Shown here: positions 33,718 to 41,468 of the stretch, piece after piece | Numbering within the stretch: the stretch's first letter is position 1 | Layout: each line of letters begins with the position of its first letter | NCBI GenBank assembly: GCA_028818705.1 | Contig: JAPPNJ010000039.1 | Span: 1 to 41,468, forward strand | Origin: Candidatus Poribacteria bacterium | GTDB lineage: Bacteria > Poribacteria > WGA-4E > WGA-3G | DNA length: 41,468 nucleotides | Direction: 5' to 3' | Position numbers and translations under genes: made by a program | Notes under the pieces: generated by a model | What the model saw: the letters and a program-made list of their open reading frames with translations, nothing else | Database searches by the model: none | Told to the model about the DNA's origin: nothing

Positions 33718-35635
33718 CAGCAATAGCACAAAGAACCTCGTCAAACCGCATATTCTGCTGATTGGGCTGGTCCTCGTTGCTTTCAATAGCTACTGGTGCC
33801 TGATGGGGACAGAGGTGTGGCACTCTACGCAGTTGACTATCGCTTCTCTGTTCTTCAACGCCGTTTTTACCCTCCTGGTCTTCGTGCTTGTCAACTTACT
33901 GTTCCAGAGATTCCTACCCCGTCTGGCGATGTCGCAAGCGGATTTGCAGACCATCTACGTAATGGTTGTGATGCTGACGACTATCAGCGGGCATACGATG
34001 ATGGGATATCTTATCCCCGTCCTTGCGCATGCTTTTCAGTTTGCGTCGCCAGAAAATGAATGGATCCCGCTTTTTGGACATCACATTCCCACTTGGATTG
34101 CTGTCAAAAGTCCACGCATTCTGGACGGGTTCTACAACGGGGATTCTACACTCTATACCCCCACTAATTTAGACGCATGGATACCGCCGGCACTGGCATG
34201 GTCGAGCTTTGTCATTGCGCTCTGGCTGACATTGCTGGCGGTAACCGTCTTTCTTCGGAAGCAGTGGACGGAAAACGAACGTCTGAACTATCCGATCGTC
34301 CAACTCCCGCTGGCGTTGACGAGCAATCCAAAACGCTTTTTTACCTCGCCCTGGATGTGGCTCGGTTTCGCACTGGCAGGCAGCGCAGAATTACTCAACG
34401 GCCTGAACTACCTGTTTCCCGATATACCTGCGCTACCCATCAAGGGAAAGACGCTTGGGCAATTCAGTTCAAAGCCGTGGAGTGCGATGGGTCCGATCCG
34501 CATCTCTTTCTATCCGTTTAGCATCGGTTTGATGTTCTTTACACCACTGGACCTCTCGTTTTCGTGTTGGTTCTTTTGGCTTCTCGGTCGCATTCAACTG
34601 ATTGTAACGGACGCGTTTGGGGCGCGGAATATTTATCATCTCGAACAGCAAACGGGGGCGTGGATTGCCTTTGGGTGTATTCCATTGTGGATCGGAAGAA
34701 AACATTATGGACGGATTCTTCGGAAGGTTTTTGGTGTTGCGCAACGCCGTGGTGAACTCGCGCCTGACGATTCGGGTGAACCGATGCGCTATCGTACAGC
34801 GGCGGGTCTGTTCACTGTAGGCATGCTATTTCTCTTCTTTTTTTGTCATCAGATGGGGATGACTTTCTGGGCAATTGGACTCTTTTTTCTCTTCTACTTC
34901 CCGCTGGTTATCGGTATTACACGTATTCGCGCCGAAATTGGGCCGCCGTTGCATCAGTTAATTTTTGTTGATCCGGGACGGACAATGGTTCTTGCATTAG
35001 GCACACGCCGACTCGGTGCCGCTAACCTGACGGGGTTAACCTTCCTCTATCCGTTTGTCCGTTGTTTCCGGGCGCATCCGACACCGAGTGAATTGGAGGC
35101 GTTCCGTTTGGCAGAACGGAGTCGTATCGGGTATCGGCAGCTCCTTATCGGGATGATCTTGGCGATTGTATTCGGTATCTTGATAACGTTTTGGGCATAT
35201 CTGCACGTCCTTTACGATATGGGTGCAGGAAGCAAAGCACGTGGCTGGATCGTTTATATGGGATGGGAGACGTTTAATCGCTTGCAAACGTGGCTTGTTA
35301 GTCCACGGGAGACGAGTGTTCCCGAAATGAGCGTTATCGGGAGCAGTTTTCTATTTACGATATTCCTGATGATTATGAAGATCCGCTTTCTCTGGTGGCC
35401 TTTGCATCCGGGTGGTTACGTGCTTGTGAGCGGGACAGGGATGAGTGGCTTGTGGTTTCCGATCTTCTTGAGTTGGTTGGCGAAAGCGACTGTGCTAAAA
35501 CTTGGCGGTGTGAAACTCTATCGGCAGGCGGTGCCGTTCTTTTTAGGGCTAATTTTGGGAGATTATACGCTCGGCTGTGTCTGGAGTCTGATCGGGTTGG
35601 TGTTGGAGATGCCGACTTACATTGTGTGGCATTGA
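33710..35635 (+). CDS. Multi-pass membrane protein, 641 residues, copy B (DUF6784/DUF6785-like)
   Basis: Same length and topology as copy A (MANSNSTKNLVKPHILLIGLVLVAFN at the start; ending CVWSLIGLVLEMPTYIVWH). Differences are spread through the protein, mostly conservative, and many at silent sites. Some stretches are identical in DNA (for example 35152-35198 against 32308-32354), a mosaic that suggests gene conversion after an older duplication. The ATG overlaps the stop codon of the archaeal-type ligase gene (33710-33717), so it is expressed with it from the promoter at 32923-32951. Probably a transporter; substrate unknown. Confidence 0.82.
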   Translation: MANSNSTKNLVKPHILLIGLVLVAFNSYWCLMGTEVWHSTQLTIASLFFNAVFTLLVFVLVNLLFQRFLPRLAMSQADLQTIYVMVVMLTTISGHTMMGYLIPVLAHAFQFASPENEWIPLFGHHIPTWIAVKSPRILDGFYNGDSTLYTPTNLDAWIPPALAWSSFVIALWLTLLAVTVFLRKQWTENERLNYPIVQLPLALTSNPKRFFTSPWMWLGFALAGSAELLNGLNYLFPDIPALPIKGKTLGQFSSKPWSAMGPIRISFYPFSIGLMFFTPLDLSFSCWFFWLLGRIQLIVTDAFGARNIYHLEQQTGAWIAFGCIPLWIGRKHYGRILRKVFGVAQRRGELAPDDSGEPMRYRTAAGLFTVGMLFLFFFCHQMGMTFWAIGLFFLFYFPLVIGITRIRAEIGPPLHQLIFVDPGRTMVLALGTRRLGAANLTGLTFLYPFVRCFRAHPTPSELEAFRLAERSRIGYRQLLIGMILAIVFGILITFWAYLHVLYDMGAGSKARGWIVYMGWETFNRLQTWLVSPRETSVPEMSVIGSSFLFTIFLMIMKIRFLWWPLHPGGYVLVSGTGMSGLWFPIFLSWLAKATVLKLGGVKLYRQAVPFFLGLILGDYTLGCVWSLIGLVLEMPTYIVWH

Positions 35636-35668
35636 TACCCAAAAATGGGACGAATTCTTCAGAAAAAC

Positions 35669-35697
35669 TTGCAGTTTAATGATGCATATATTATTCT
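35669..35697 (+). promoter_or_regulatory. Weak promoter-like sequence before the second methylase
   Basis: TTGCAG (35669-35674), 17-bp spacer, TATTCT (35692-35697). It lies about 270 bp upstream of the methylase start. The interval 35636-35970 holds no clear gene; it contains a 9-bp inverted repeat AATTTGGAG/CTCCAAATT (35779-35787 and 35870-35878). Confidence 0.3.
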
Positions 35698-35970
35698 ATA
35701 CAATAACAGGAGATAGAGATTCAAGCACGCGGAGATAACATCTTTGAAGTCATATACTCAACGAAACCGCAAACTCGGAATTTGGAGCGATCTTCAGATG
35801 CCGTAGTCGGGAATAAAATGAAGCCTCGCGCTTTCTTCGGTCCTATCCACTCAATGTCGGAAACCCACACTCCAAATTTACGTAAGTCCTGTCATATAAA
35901 AACGCATTCGCAAAGTTCGTAGGTAAAGCAGTCAGACTTGAAAAAAGGCAGCTCTAAAAGAGAGGCAAGA

Positions 35971-36831
35971 ATGGCTCACGTTTGGAGAAAAAAATATAAA
36001 AATCATAGTAGAATCATGGATAAATTCTACACGAAGCAGGAAGTCGTCAAAAGGTGTTTAGATGAAATAAATGAATTACCTTACATATACGATTGCGTGA
36101 TAGAACCGTCTGCGGGGGATGGTGCTTTCTATAAAAATATCGAACATGACACCAAAATAGGAATTGATATTGATCCCCAACATGATGAGATTATCAAAGG
36201 TGACTGGTTCAATTACGATATTAGTGAAGTGTACGAGCGCGTATTGGTTATAGGGAATCCACCGTTTGGTCAATATCAAAAGCTGTCTTCAAAATTTATC
36301 TCTCATGCCCTCTCATTTCGTAATGTTCAAACAATTGCTTTTATTTTGCCAGATGTTTACAGAAAACATACACGACAAAAAATATTGCCATATAATTGGA
36401 GAATAGTCTCTATCACTGAATTAGGAAGGGATTGTTTTACACTGGAAGGGAAGGCATATCATGTGCCTGCCAGTTTCTTCATTTTTGATAAATCAGAAGG
36501 AAAAGATTTACGAGTCAATCCGAATGCCTACACAGAAACGAATGATTTTAAATTTTCCAATGAAGATGATTTTGACATATTTGTATTCGGTGCTTCTCCA
36601 AGAAGAATTACAAAAACGCCGACACCCAACAATAGAGGATACTTCCTTAAGTCAAAAATTCCAGTAGAAGATTTAATATCTAAAATCAAAGCAGTTGATT
36701 GGAATGGAAATTCTTGTGCAAATGGTGGTGTATATTGGCTAACAAAATTTGAATTCTTAGAACAATATATAAAACGCCATGAACCAGATAGAACTGAAGA
36801 AAACCAAGGGAGTTTGTTTGATCTCCTTTAG
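35971..36831 (+). CDS. DNA N6-adenine methyltransferase, probable type II modification enzyme
   Basis: 286 residues from the ATG at 35971, preceded by AGAGAGG; a TTG 11 codons upstream is the longer alternative. Class I methyltransferase motifs: DKFYTKQEVVKRCLDEI, motif I EPSAGDGAF (45-53), GIDIDPQ, and the catalytic NPPFG (96-100), followed by AFILPDVYRKH. The second half is a recognition-like region with little similarity to known enzymes. The AT-rich base composition contrasts with neighbours, suggesting transfer. It is followed 48 bp later by a PD-(D/E)XK-like protein, forming a likely R-M pair. The last codons carry a copy of a 27-bp repeat shared with the next gene's start. Confidence 0.85.
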   Translation: MAHVWRKKYKNHSRIMDKFYTKQEVVKRCLDEINELPYIYDCVIEPSAGDGAFYKNIEHDTKIGIDIDPQHDEIIKGDWFNYDISEVYERVLVIGNPPFGQYQKLSSKFISHALSFRNVQTIAFILPDVYRKHTRQKILPYNWRIVSITELGRDCFTLEGKAYHVPASFFIFDKSEGKDLRVNPNAYTETNDFKFSNEDDFDIFVFGASPRRITKTPTPNNRGYFLKSKIPVEDLISKIKAVDWNGNSCANGGVYWLTKFEFLEQYIKRHEPDRTEENQGSLFDLL

Positions 36832-36896
36832 TTCAAATGGATTAAGAAAAAACTGCCTATATCTTCACCATAAAACGCCATGAACCAGATAGAACT
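36769..36896. repeat. 27-bp direct repeat at the methylase/endonuclease junction
   Basis: Identical 27-bp copies at 36769-36795 and 36870-36896 share AAAACGCCATGAACCAGATA. The first is read as codons IKRHEPDRT in the methylase; the second, offset by 101 bp and thus in another frame, supplies the ATG and first codons (MNQIEL) of the next gene. Confidence 0.85.
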
Positions 36897-37458
36897 AATA
36901 GAAACGATACGTTACATCTTAGACAACATAGATGAAAGTAGAAGAGTTTTGAATAGCGTAGTAAGTATTAGAAAGCAATTAATTGATCTAACCATTGAAG
37001 AACAAGTTATTTCTGAACACGACTTTTACAAAATAAGTAGCATTCTATCGACACAATCAAGGAGTCCTTTGTGGGAAAACTATTTTATAAAAAAGCATGA
37101 TTGTGAAAGAGTTAGTAAAAATGAGGATAGAGGAGATCTAAAAAAGAACGGTAAATACTATGAGTATAAAAGTTCTGGTTACAATCAGGATGATTCTGTT
37201 CATCTTCTTCAAATTAGACCGTGGCAGGATTGTGACTACATTATTCAGTCAATCTCCGACGATGGAGCAACCACATTTGTTTTAACACATGCAGAGATGA
37301 TGTTAGAAATGGATAAGCTTAAAGCCTCTCCCGCACATGGAACTCGAAAAGCTTTAGAAGATAATAAAACTATAGAATATATGATGACTGTAAAAAGAGG
37401 TTCCGCGGATTGGGATAGGTGGATTAACAATTATCGCAAAGAAGGTAATATTTTTTAA
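36880..37458 (+). CDS. Putative type II restriction endonuclease (PD-(D/E)XK-like)
   Basis: 192 residues, AT-rich. The N-terminal half is helical (IELIETIRYILDNIDESRR). The central segment NEDRGDLKKNGKYYEYKSSG contains Asp86 and Glu95-x-Lys97, spaced as in PD-(D/E)XK nucleases, followed by a strand and HLLQIRPWQDCDYIIQSI, a pattern seen in small type II endonucleases. The pairing with an adjacent DNA methylase supports the assignment; I cannot name the family or the recognition site. The ATG at 36880 lies inside a duplicated 27-bp segment and lacks a ribosome-binding site, so expression level or the true start is uncertain. Confidence 0.7.
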   Translation: MNQIELIETIRYILDNIDESRRVLNSVVSIRKQLIDLTIEEQVISEHDFYKISSILSTQSRSPLWENYFIKKHDCERVSKNEDRGDLKKNGKYYEYKSSGYNQDDSVHLLQIRPWQDCDYIIQSISDDGATTFVLTHAEMMLEMDKLKASPAHGTRKALEDNKTIEYMMTVKRGSADWDRWINNYRKEGNIF

Positions 37459-37529
37459 TCGTGAAACAGAAAAAAAAGAAAAAGATCGAAGTATGGGGAA
37501 CTTAGAATCTTAGTTCGTCTCTTTCCAGC

Positions 37530-39338
37530 CTAATTACCACTTCTTTCCTGCCCCTTGTATTGCAACTGATACAATCGATGATAGATGCCGCCCCTCTGTA
37601 ATAACTCGTTGTGTGTGCCGGTTTCTCGGATTTCGCCGCGATGCATGACGATAATCTTATCGGCATTTTGGATCGTTGAAAGCCGGTGCGCAATGACAAC
37701 AGAGGTCCGATCTTCCATCAGGCGACTCAGGGCATCCTCAATTAGGATTTCGGTTTCGGTGTCAACACTTGAGGTCGCTTCGTCGAGGATGAGGATACTC
37801 GGATCAGAGGCTAAAGCACGGGCAAAGGCGACCAACTGTTTTTGACCAACAGACAATCCAGCACCATCTTCCTTAATCTCGGTGCCGTAAACCTGAGGCA
37901 TCTTCTGAACGAACCGGTCTAAATGTACATCTTTTGAGGCGCGCGCCACCTGCTCCGAAGAGATCGACGGATTTCCCAAACTGATATTGCGTTCAATCGA
38001 GTCAGAAAAGAGGAAGATGTTTTGTTGTACAATGCTGATTGCCTCCCGCAGCTCTTCTAAGTTCATCTCTCGAATGTCAACACCGTCAATCAAAATTTGC
38101 CCCTTATTAATGTCATAGAATCGGCAGAGCAGGTTGATAATCGAGGTTTTGCCTGCCCCGGTATGCCCGACGAGGGCGACTTTTTCACCAGGTTTCACTT
38201 TGAATGAAACATCCCGCAGGACGTAGTCATCGTCATTATAGGCGAACCAGACGTTTCGAAATTCAATCTCGCCTTTCAGACCTTCTGAACCGCTCTTAGG
38301 GACGGTAGAAACGACGGTGGGTTGCGTATCCAGCAACTGGAATATGCGTTCGGAGGATGCCATGGCGTTTTGGAAGATGGTATACTTTTCGCTGAGTTCA
38401 CGGACGGGCCAGAAGAAGCGTTCGGCGTAACGGATGAACGCGAGTAAGACCCCGAAGGTGAGTGCGCCTTGTACAATTTGTCCACCGCCGTACCAGATAA
38501 TCACTGCTGTTGCAAGAGAAGCGGTTACCTCAATCAGGGGGTGAAAGATAGAAAAATAGAAGATACTCTTAAGGTTGGCTGCGAGATACCTCCGATTGCG
38601 CTCGTTAAAGCGGAGATAACTCCGTCGCTCTTGTGCGAAAAGCTTCATCGTCGTCATCCCAACGATGTTTTCCTGTAAAAAGGCATTGATGCGTGCGAGC
38701 TGCTTACGTTGCTCGCGAAATGCACGGCGCGAATAGATTTGATAGATAAGTGTTGCACCGAAGATAATTGGTATCACGGCGAATGTTACAAGGGCAAGCT
38801 TCCAGTTATAGAGTAGCATTGCCACCATAATTCCCAAGATATTAAGTAGGTTCGCGAAGACAGTAATAACACCGGAGGCGAAGAGTTCATTGAGTACCTG
38901 GACATCACCCATGACGCGGGTCATCAGTCTACCGACGGGGTTTCTATCGAAAAACTGCACATCCAAGCGTTGTAGATGTGAAAAGAGGGTCTGCCGCAGA
39001 TCGTGCATGACGTGTTGCCCGATCATTTGCATCTGGTACTCCTCAAAGTAACTAAACACGAACTCGCTAATCAATCCCACGACGAGAAAAATCGCGATTG
39101 TGCTTAAGCCTTCCAACACGCCAGGCGTAATATGTCGGTCGATGGCGATTTGCGTCAGATAGGGTCCGACCAAGCGCGCGAGTGTATTTCCAACCATGAG
39201 TAATCCGATGATGAGCAGCTGGAATTTGTAGGGCTTGAGGTACGCCAAGAGACGTTTCATCAGCACTCGGTCATAGACTTTTCCGAGGTCCTGTTCCTCA
39301 TCGCTATATTCGTAAAGATCGCCTCCCATGCCAAACAC
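37530..39338 (-). CDS. ABC exporter half-transporter with canonical ATPase site
   Basis: 602 residues. The N-terminal six-helix type-1 exporter domain (from about residue 30 to 330) includes LRQTLFSHLQRLDVQFFDRNPVGRLMTRVMGDV, the coupling-helix region. The nucleotide-binding domain has Walker A GHTGAGKT, signature LSVGQKQ, Walker B ILILDEATS with catalytic Glu, and the switch His in VIAHRLS. A GTG start at 39336-39338 fits the AAGGAGG eight bases upstream better than the ATG nine bases inside. It is 14 bp downstream of the partner exporter gene. It probably forms a heterodimer with it; the substrate (lipid or drug-like) is unknown. Confidence 0.93.
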   Translation of the reverse strand: MFGMGGDLYEYSDEEQDLGKVYDRVLMKRLLAYLKPYKFQLLIIGLLMVGNTLARLVGPYLTQIAIDRHITPGVLEGLSTIAIFLVVGLISEFVFSYFEEYQMQMIGQHVMHDLRQTLFSHLQRLDVQFFDRNPVGRLMTRVMGDVQVLNELFASGVITVFANLLNILGIMVAMLLYNWKLALVTFAVIPIIFGATLIYQIYSRRAFREQRKQLARINAFLQENIVGMTTMKLFAQERRSYLRFNERNRRYLAANLKSIFYFSIFHPLIEVTASLATAVIIWYGGGQIVQGALTFGVLLAFIRYAERFFWPVRELSEKYTIFQNAMASSERIFQLLDTQPTVVSTVPKSGSEGLKGEIEFRNVWFAYNDDDYVLRDVSFKVKPGEKVALVGHTGAGKTSIINLLCRFYDINKGQILIDGVDIREMNLEELREAISIVQQNIFLFSDSIERNISLGNPSISSEQVARASKDVHLDRFVQKMPQVYGTEIKEDGAGLSVGQKQLVAFARALASDPSILILDEATSSVDTETEILIEDALSRLMEDRTSVVIAHRLSTIQNADKIIVMHRGEIRETGTHNELLQRGGIYHRLYQLQYKGQERSGN

Positions 39339-39352
39339 AGGCGGAGCCTCCT

Positions 39353-41143
39353 TTAGAGTTCCTCAAGTTCTTCTTGCAAAAGTTGTGTTTCGTAGATGCC
39401 AGCGTAGATCCCGTTGTATTCAAGTAGTTGTTCGTGCGTGCCTGACTCAACAATGCTACCGTCATTGAGAACGATAATTTGGTCAGCATTTTTGACGGTA
39501 GAGATACGATGCGAAATGAGGATGGTCGTGCGATCCTCCATAATTTCATCGAGCCGACTGAGAATGGTGTCTTCGGTCTGTGTATCAACACTTGCGAAGG
39601 CGTCGTCAAGAATAAGAATTTTGGGTTTAATGATAATTGCGCGTGCGAGTGCGCTTCGTTGACGTTGCCCGCCTGAAATTGTTATGCCACGTTCACCAAG
39701 AAATGTCTCTAATCCCTCGGGAAATTCTTCAATTTGATCAAGGAGATCAGCGGTGTGTGCGGCGTTTCGGACTTCTTCATCGTTTGCTACTTCAAGACCG
39801 TAGGTGATGTTATTCCGTAAATAGTCAGAAAAGAGAAATGGTTCTTGTTCGACAAATCCGATATTGGAACGGAGAACCTTTAGCGGTACATCCTGAATGT
39901 CCACCCCGTCAATAAAAACAGCACCACGTTCTGCTTGACGGATGCGCGGAATGAGGTTGACGAGGGTAGATTTGCCCGACCCAGTTCCACCAACAATAGC
40001 GAGGGTCATACCGCGTTCAATCTTGAGGTTGATGTCTTTAAGTACAGGCATGCCATCGGGATAAGCGAAATTGAGGTTTCTAAATTCAATCTCGCCTTCA
40101 ATACTTTTAACCCCCCATTTCACCTGTTCACCATCAAAGATTTCCGGTTTTTCATCAAGGATAGCGTTCATTCGGTCCATGGAAGCTGCGCCGCGTTCAA
40201 AAGTATTAACAATAAAACCGAGCGTGATCATTGGACGGACGAGCATCATCAAGTAAGCACTAAACGCAACGAAATCGCCGAGCGTAATTTTTCCTTCAAT
40301 CACATGGAGCCCTCCCATCCACAGTAGCACAACGCCGCCGATCCCGGGTAGAAAGCGGAAAAGTGGAAAAAAGAATGCCATGAGTCGGATCTGTTGGTGG
40401 TTCCGGTCAACAAAATCGTGATTCAATTCCTGAAAGTGACCGATCTCACTCGTCTCAAGTGTATACGCCTTGACGACGCGTACGCCGGATAAATTCTCTT
40501 GGACCTTGGTGTTCAGGATCGAAAATCCCTCTTGGATGGCTTCGTAGCGGGCATGCAACCGTTTTCCAAGAGAGCGAATTAAGACAGCAAGTATTGGATA
40601 CGGCAGCAAAGCAGCAACCGTCAAGGAAGCATCAATTCGCAGCATAATGGCAAGTGCTAATCCAAAAAACACTACTGCATCGGCGGTATACATCACAGCA
40701 CTGCTGAGTACCATCCGTATGGAGTTGAGGTCGCTGGTTGCGCGCGTCATCAAATCACCGGTGCGGACATCATCGTAATAGGCGGCGGAAAGTTTTTGGA
40801 GATGGAGAAAGAAGTCGGCTCGGAGGTGAAACTCCATTTGCCGTGCGACTCCTTGGATAATGCGCCGTTGGCCGAAGCGCAAGATACCCGCAAAGAGGGC
40901 AACGCCAAAAATGAGGAGTGCGAAAAAGAGGATCCGTCCCGGAGACACCGTAAAGTCTGGCTCTTTGAAAGCGCGCTCTAATTCATCAAAAACCATCTGG
41001 AGGATTTTCGGGCTGATGAGGAGTATCGCATTCGTCAGAATTACAAGGCAGAAACTAAATGCGATGGCGTATCTATACCGAATGACATACTTCTTGAGAC
41101 CTAATAGACTACGAATGGTGGGACTCCTTTCCAACGAGTGCAT
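39353..41143 (-). CDS. ABC exporter half-transporter with degenerate ATPase site
   Basis: The partner half-transporter, about 596 residues from the ATG at 41141-41143. Longer in-frame sequence upstream (to 41392) runs through a dispersed repeat at 41232-41262 and is not family-like, so I exclude it. The membrane domain spans roughly residues 15-320. The nucleotide-binding domain has Walker A GGTGSGKST, signature ISGGQRQR, and Walker B ILILDDAFA, where the second acid is Asp in place of the catalytic Glu. This is the hallmark of the degenerate half of heterodimeric exporters such as TM287/288. The second gene supplies the intact site, so function as a pair is likely. Confidence 0.9.
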   Translation of the reverse strand: MHSLERSPTIRSLLGLKKYVIRYRYAIAFSFCLVILTNAILLISPKILQMVFDELERAFKEPDFTVSPGRILFFALLIFGVALFAGILRFGQRRIIQGVARQMEFHLRADFFLHLQKLSAAYYDDVRTGDLMTRATSDLNSIRMVLSSAVMYTADAVVFFGLALAIMLRIDASLTVAALLPYPILAVLIRSLGKRLHARYEAIQEGFSILNTKVQENLSGVRVVKAYTLETSEIGHFQELNHDFVDRNHQQIRLMAFFFPLFRFLPGIGGVVLLWMGGLHVIEGKITLGDFVAFSAYLMMLVRPMITLGFIVNTFERGAASMDRMNAILDEKPEIFDGEQVKWGVKSIEGEIEFRNLNFAYPDGMPVLKDINLKIERGMTLAIVGGTGSGKSTLVNLIPRIRQAERGAVFIDGVDIQDVPLKVLRSNIGFVEQEPFLFSDYLRNNITYGLEVANDEEVRNAAHTADLLDQIEEFPEGLETFLGERGITISGGQRQRSALARAIIIKPKILILDDAFASVDTQTEDTILSRLDEIMEDRTTILISHRISTVKNADQIIVLNDGSIVESGTHEQLLEYNGIYAGIYETQLLQEELEEL

Positions 41144-41231
41144 CTTGCCGTGGGGTATATCTTCTTTATTTTGACGTATCTCTTGGTTATTTGCATTAAT
41201 CAAGTTTTCGGTAATACTAAGGAAGTCTCTT

Positions 41232-41262
41232 CCTGTAGGAGCGAGCTGCGCTCGCGACTTAT
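41232..41262. repeat. Dispersed GCGAGC hairpin repeat upstream of the ABC genes
   Basis: CTGTAGGAGCGAGCTGCGCT and the following CGCGACT form a GCGAGC/GCTCGC hairpin; a related GAGCTCCAGCTCGCGACC occurs at about 11563-11580. The rest of 41144-41342 has no gene I can support. Confidence 0.6.
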
Positions 41263-41342
41263 TCCTTGAGAATAATCCTATTGTGTTGTTAATCTCTGGT
41301 GGCTGACTACCTATAACTGAATGCTTCTGACAAAAAATATAT

Positions 41343-41371
41343 TTGACACTATTTCCTCTACAGTTTATGAT
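41343..41371 (+). promoter_or_regulatory. Promoter of the gnd gene
   Basis: TTGACA (41343-41348), 17-bp spacer, TATGAT (41366-41371), about 36 bp before the start codon. Confidence 0.75.
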
Positions 41372-41407
41372 ATGCAAAATGGAATCTATCATAGGAGGAA
41401 AACAAAT

Positions 41408-41468
41408 TTGGCAGCAGATATTGGACTCATCGGATTAGCAGTGATGGGCGAAAACCTCGCGCTGAATA
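41408..41468 (+). CDS. gnd: 6-phosphogluconate dehydrogenase, N-terminal fragment (cut by window edge)
   Basis: The last 61 bases encode ADIGLIGLAVMGENLALN after a TTG start, the characteristic NADP-binding start of decarboxylating 6-phosphogluconate dehydrogenase (oxidative pentose phosphate pathway). A strong AGGAGG lies 9 bases before the TTG and a near-consensus promoter precedes it. Only about 20 codons are present, so the decarboxylating versus related dehydrogenase assignment rests on this short but distinctive motif. Confidence 0.82.
   Translation, partial: MAADIGLIGLAVMGENLALN

Noticed and set aside
35743..35805. Short TTG-initiated frame (LKSYTQRNRKLG) in the interval before the second methylase
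   Set aside because: Only about 20 codons, no conserved motif and no well-placed ribosome-binding site.
41144..41392. 83-residue N-terminal extension of the second ABC exporter gene
   Set aside because: It passes through the GCGAGC dispersed repeat and does not resemble exporter N-termini; the ATG at 41143 gives a normal length.

Overview
This looks like a chromosomal segment from an uncultivated bacterium of moderate GC content, most consistent with Candidatus Poribacteria or a related lineage. That assignment is an inference. It rests on a Gram-negative-type LolA-like gene, Gfo/Idh/MocA oxidoreductases, a beta-propeller/SpoIIE sensor, large multi-pass membrane proteins that I believe are DUF6784/DUF6785 type, and many short palindromic intergenic repeats. 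No rRNA, tRNA or CRISPR array was seen.

Left end (1-7290, minus strand): a complete Pup-proteasome operon, mpa-dop-pup-prcB-prcA-pafA, in the actinobacterial order. It has a near-consensus promoter upstream of mpa and is followed by the start of a pyruvate phosphate dikinase gene. All parts of tagging (PafA), Pup activation and removal (Dop), unfolding (Mpa) and degradation (PrcAB) are present with their key residues. Next (7563-10736, minus) is a lolA-like/pgsA/thpR/recA cluster. A full-length cobalamin-dependent methionine synthase (metH, plus) follows with a clear terminator, then three tandem VOC-family paralogues (minus). Between these VOC genes lies a decayed copy of the metH 3' end, which records the local duplication.

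Middle (17150-25060): a DUF58 protein, a 1240-residue periplasmic-propeller/SpoIIE phosphatase, two Gfo/Idh/MocA oxidoreductases and a fourth VOC protein.

Accessory part (25330-37460): a defence island comes first. A HigA-N-terminal-like protein is followed by an N6-methylase subunit with a fused N-terminal PD-(D/E)XK-like nuclease domain, a two-TRD specificity subunit and an unknown 237-residue protein. Then comes an unusual locus: two closely similar 641-residue membrane proteins flank an archaeal-type 4-phosphopantoate--beta-alanine ligase, and the promoter region is duplicated as well. After it is a second, AT-rich methylase/PD-(D/E)XK pair with a 27-bp duplication at the gene junction. 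The right end carries a heterodimeric ABC exporter with one degenerate ATPase site (minus), and the first codons of a 6-phosphogluconate dehydrogenase gene (plus).

The observations most worth following up are the membrane-protein/archaeal CoA-enzyme locus, the non-actinobacterial proteasome operon with a Phe variant at the Mpa docking tail, the two-gene fused-nuclease R-M system, and the metH-tail/VOC duplication with its interrupted hairpin.
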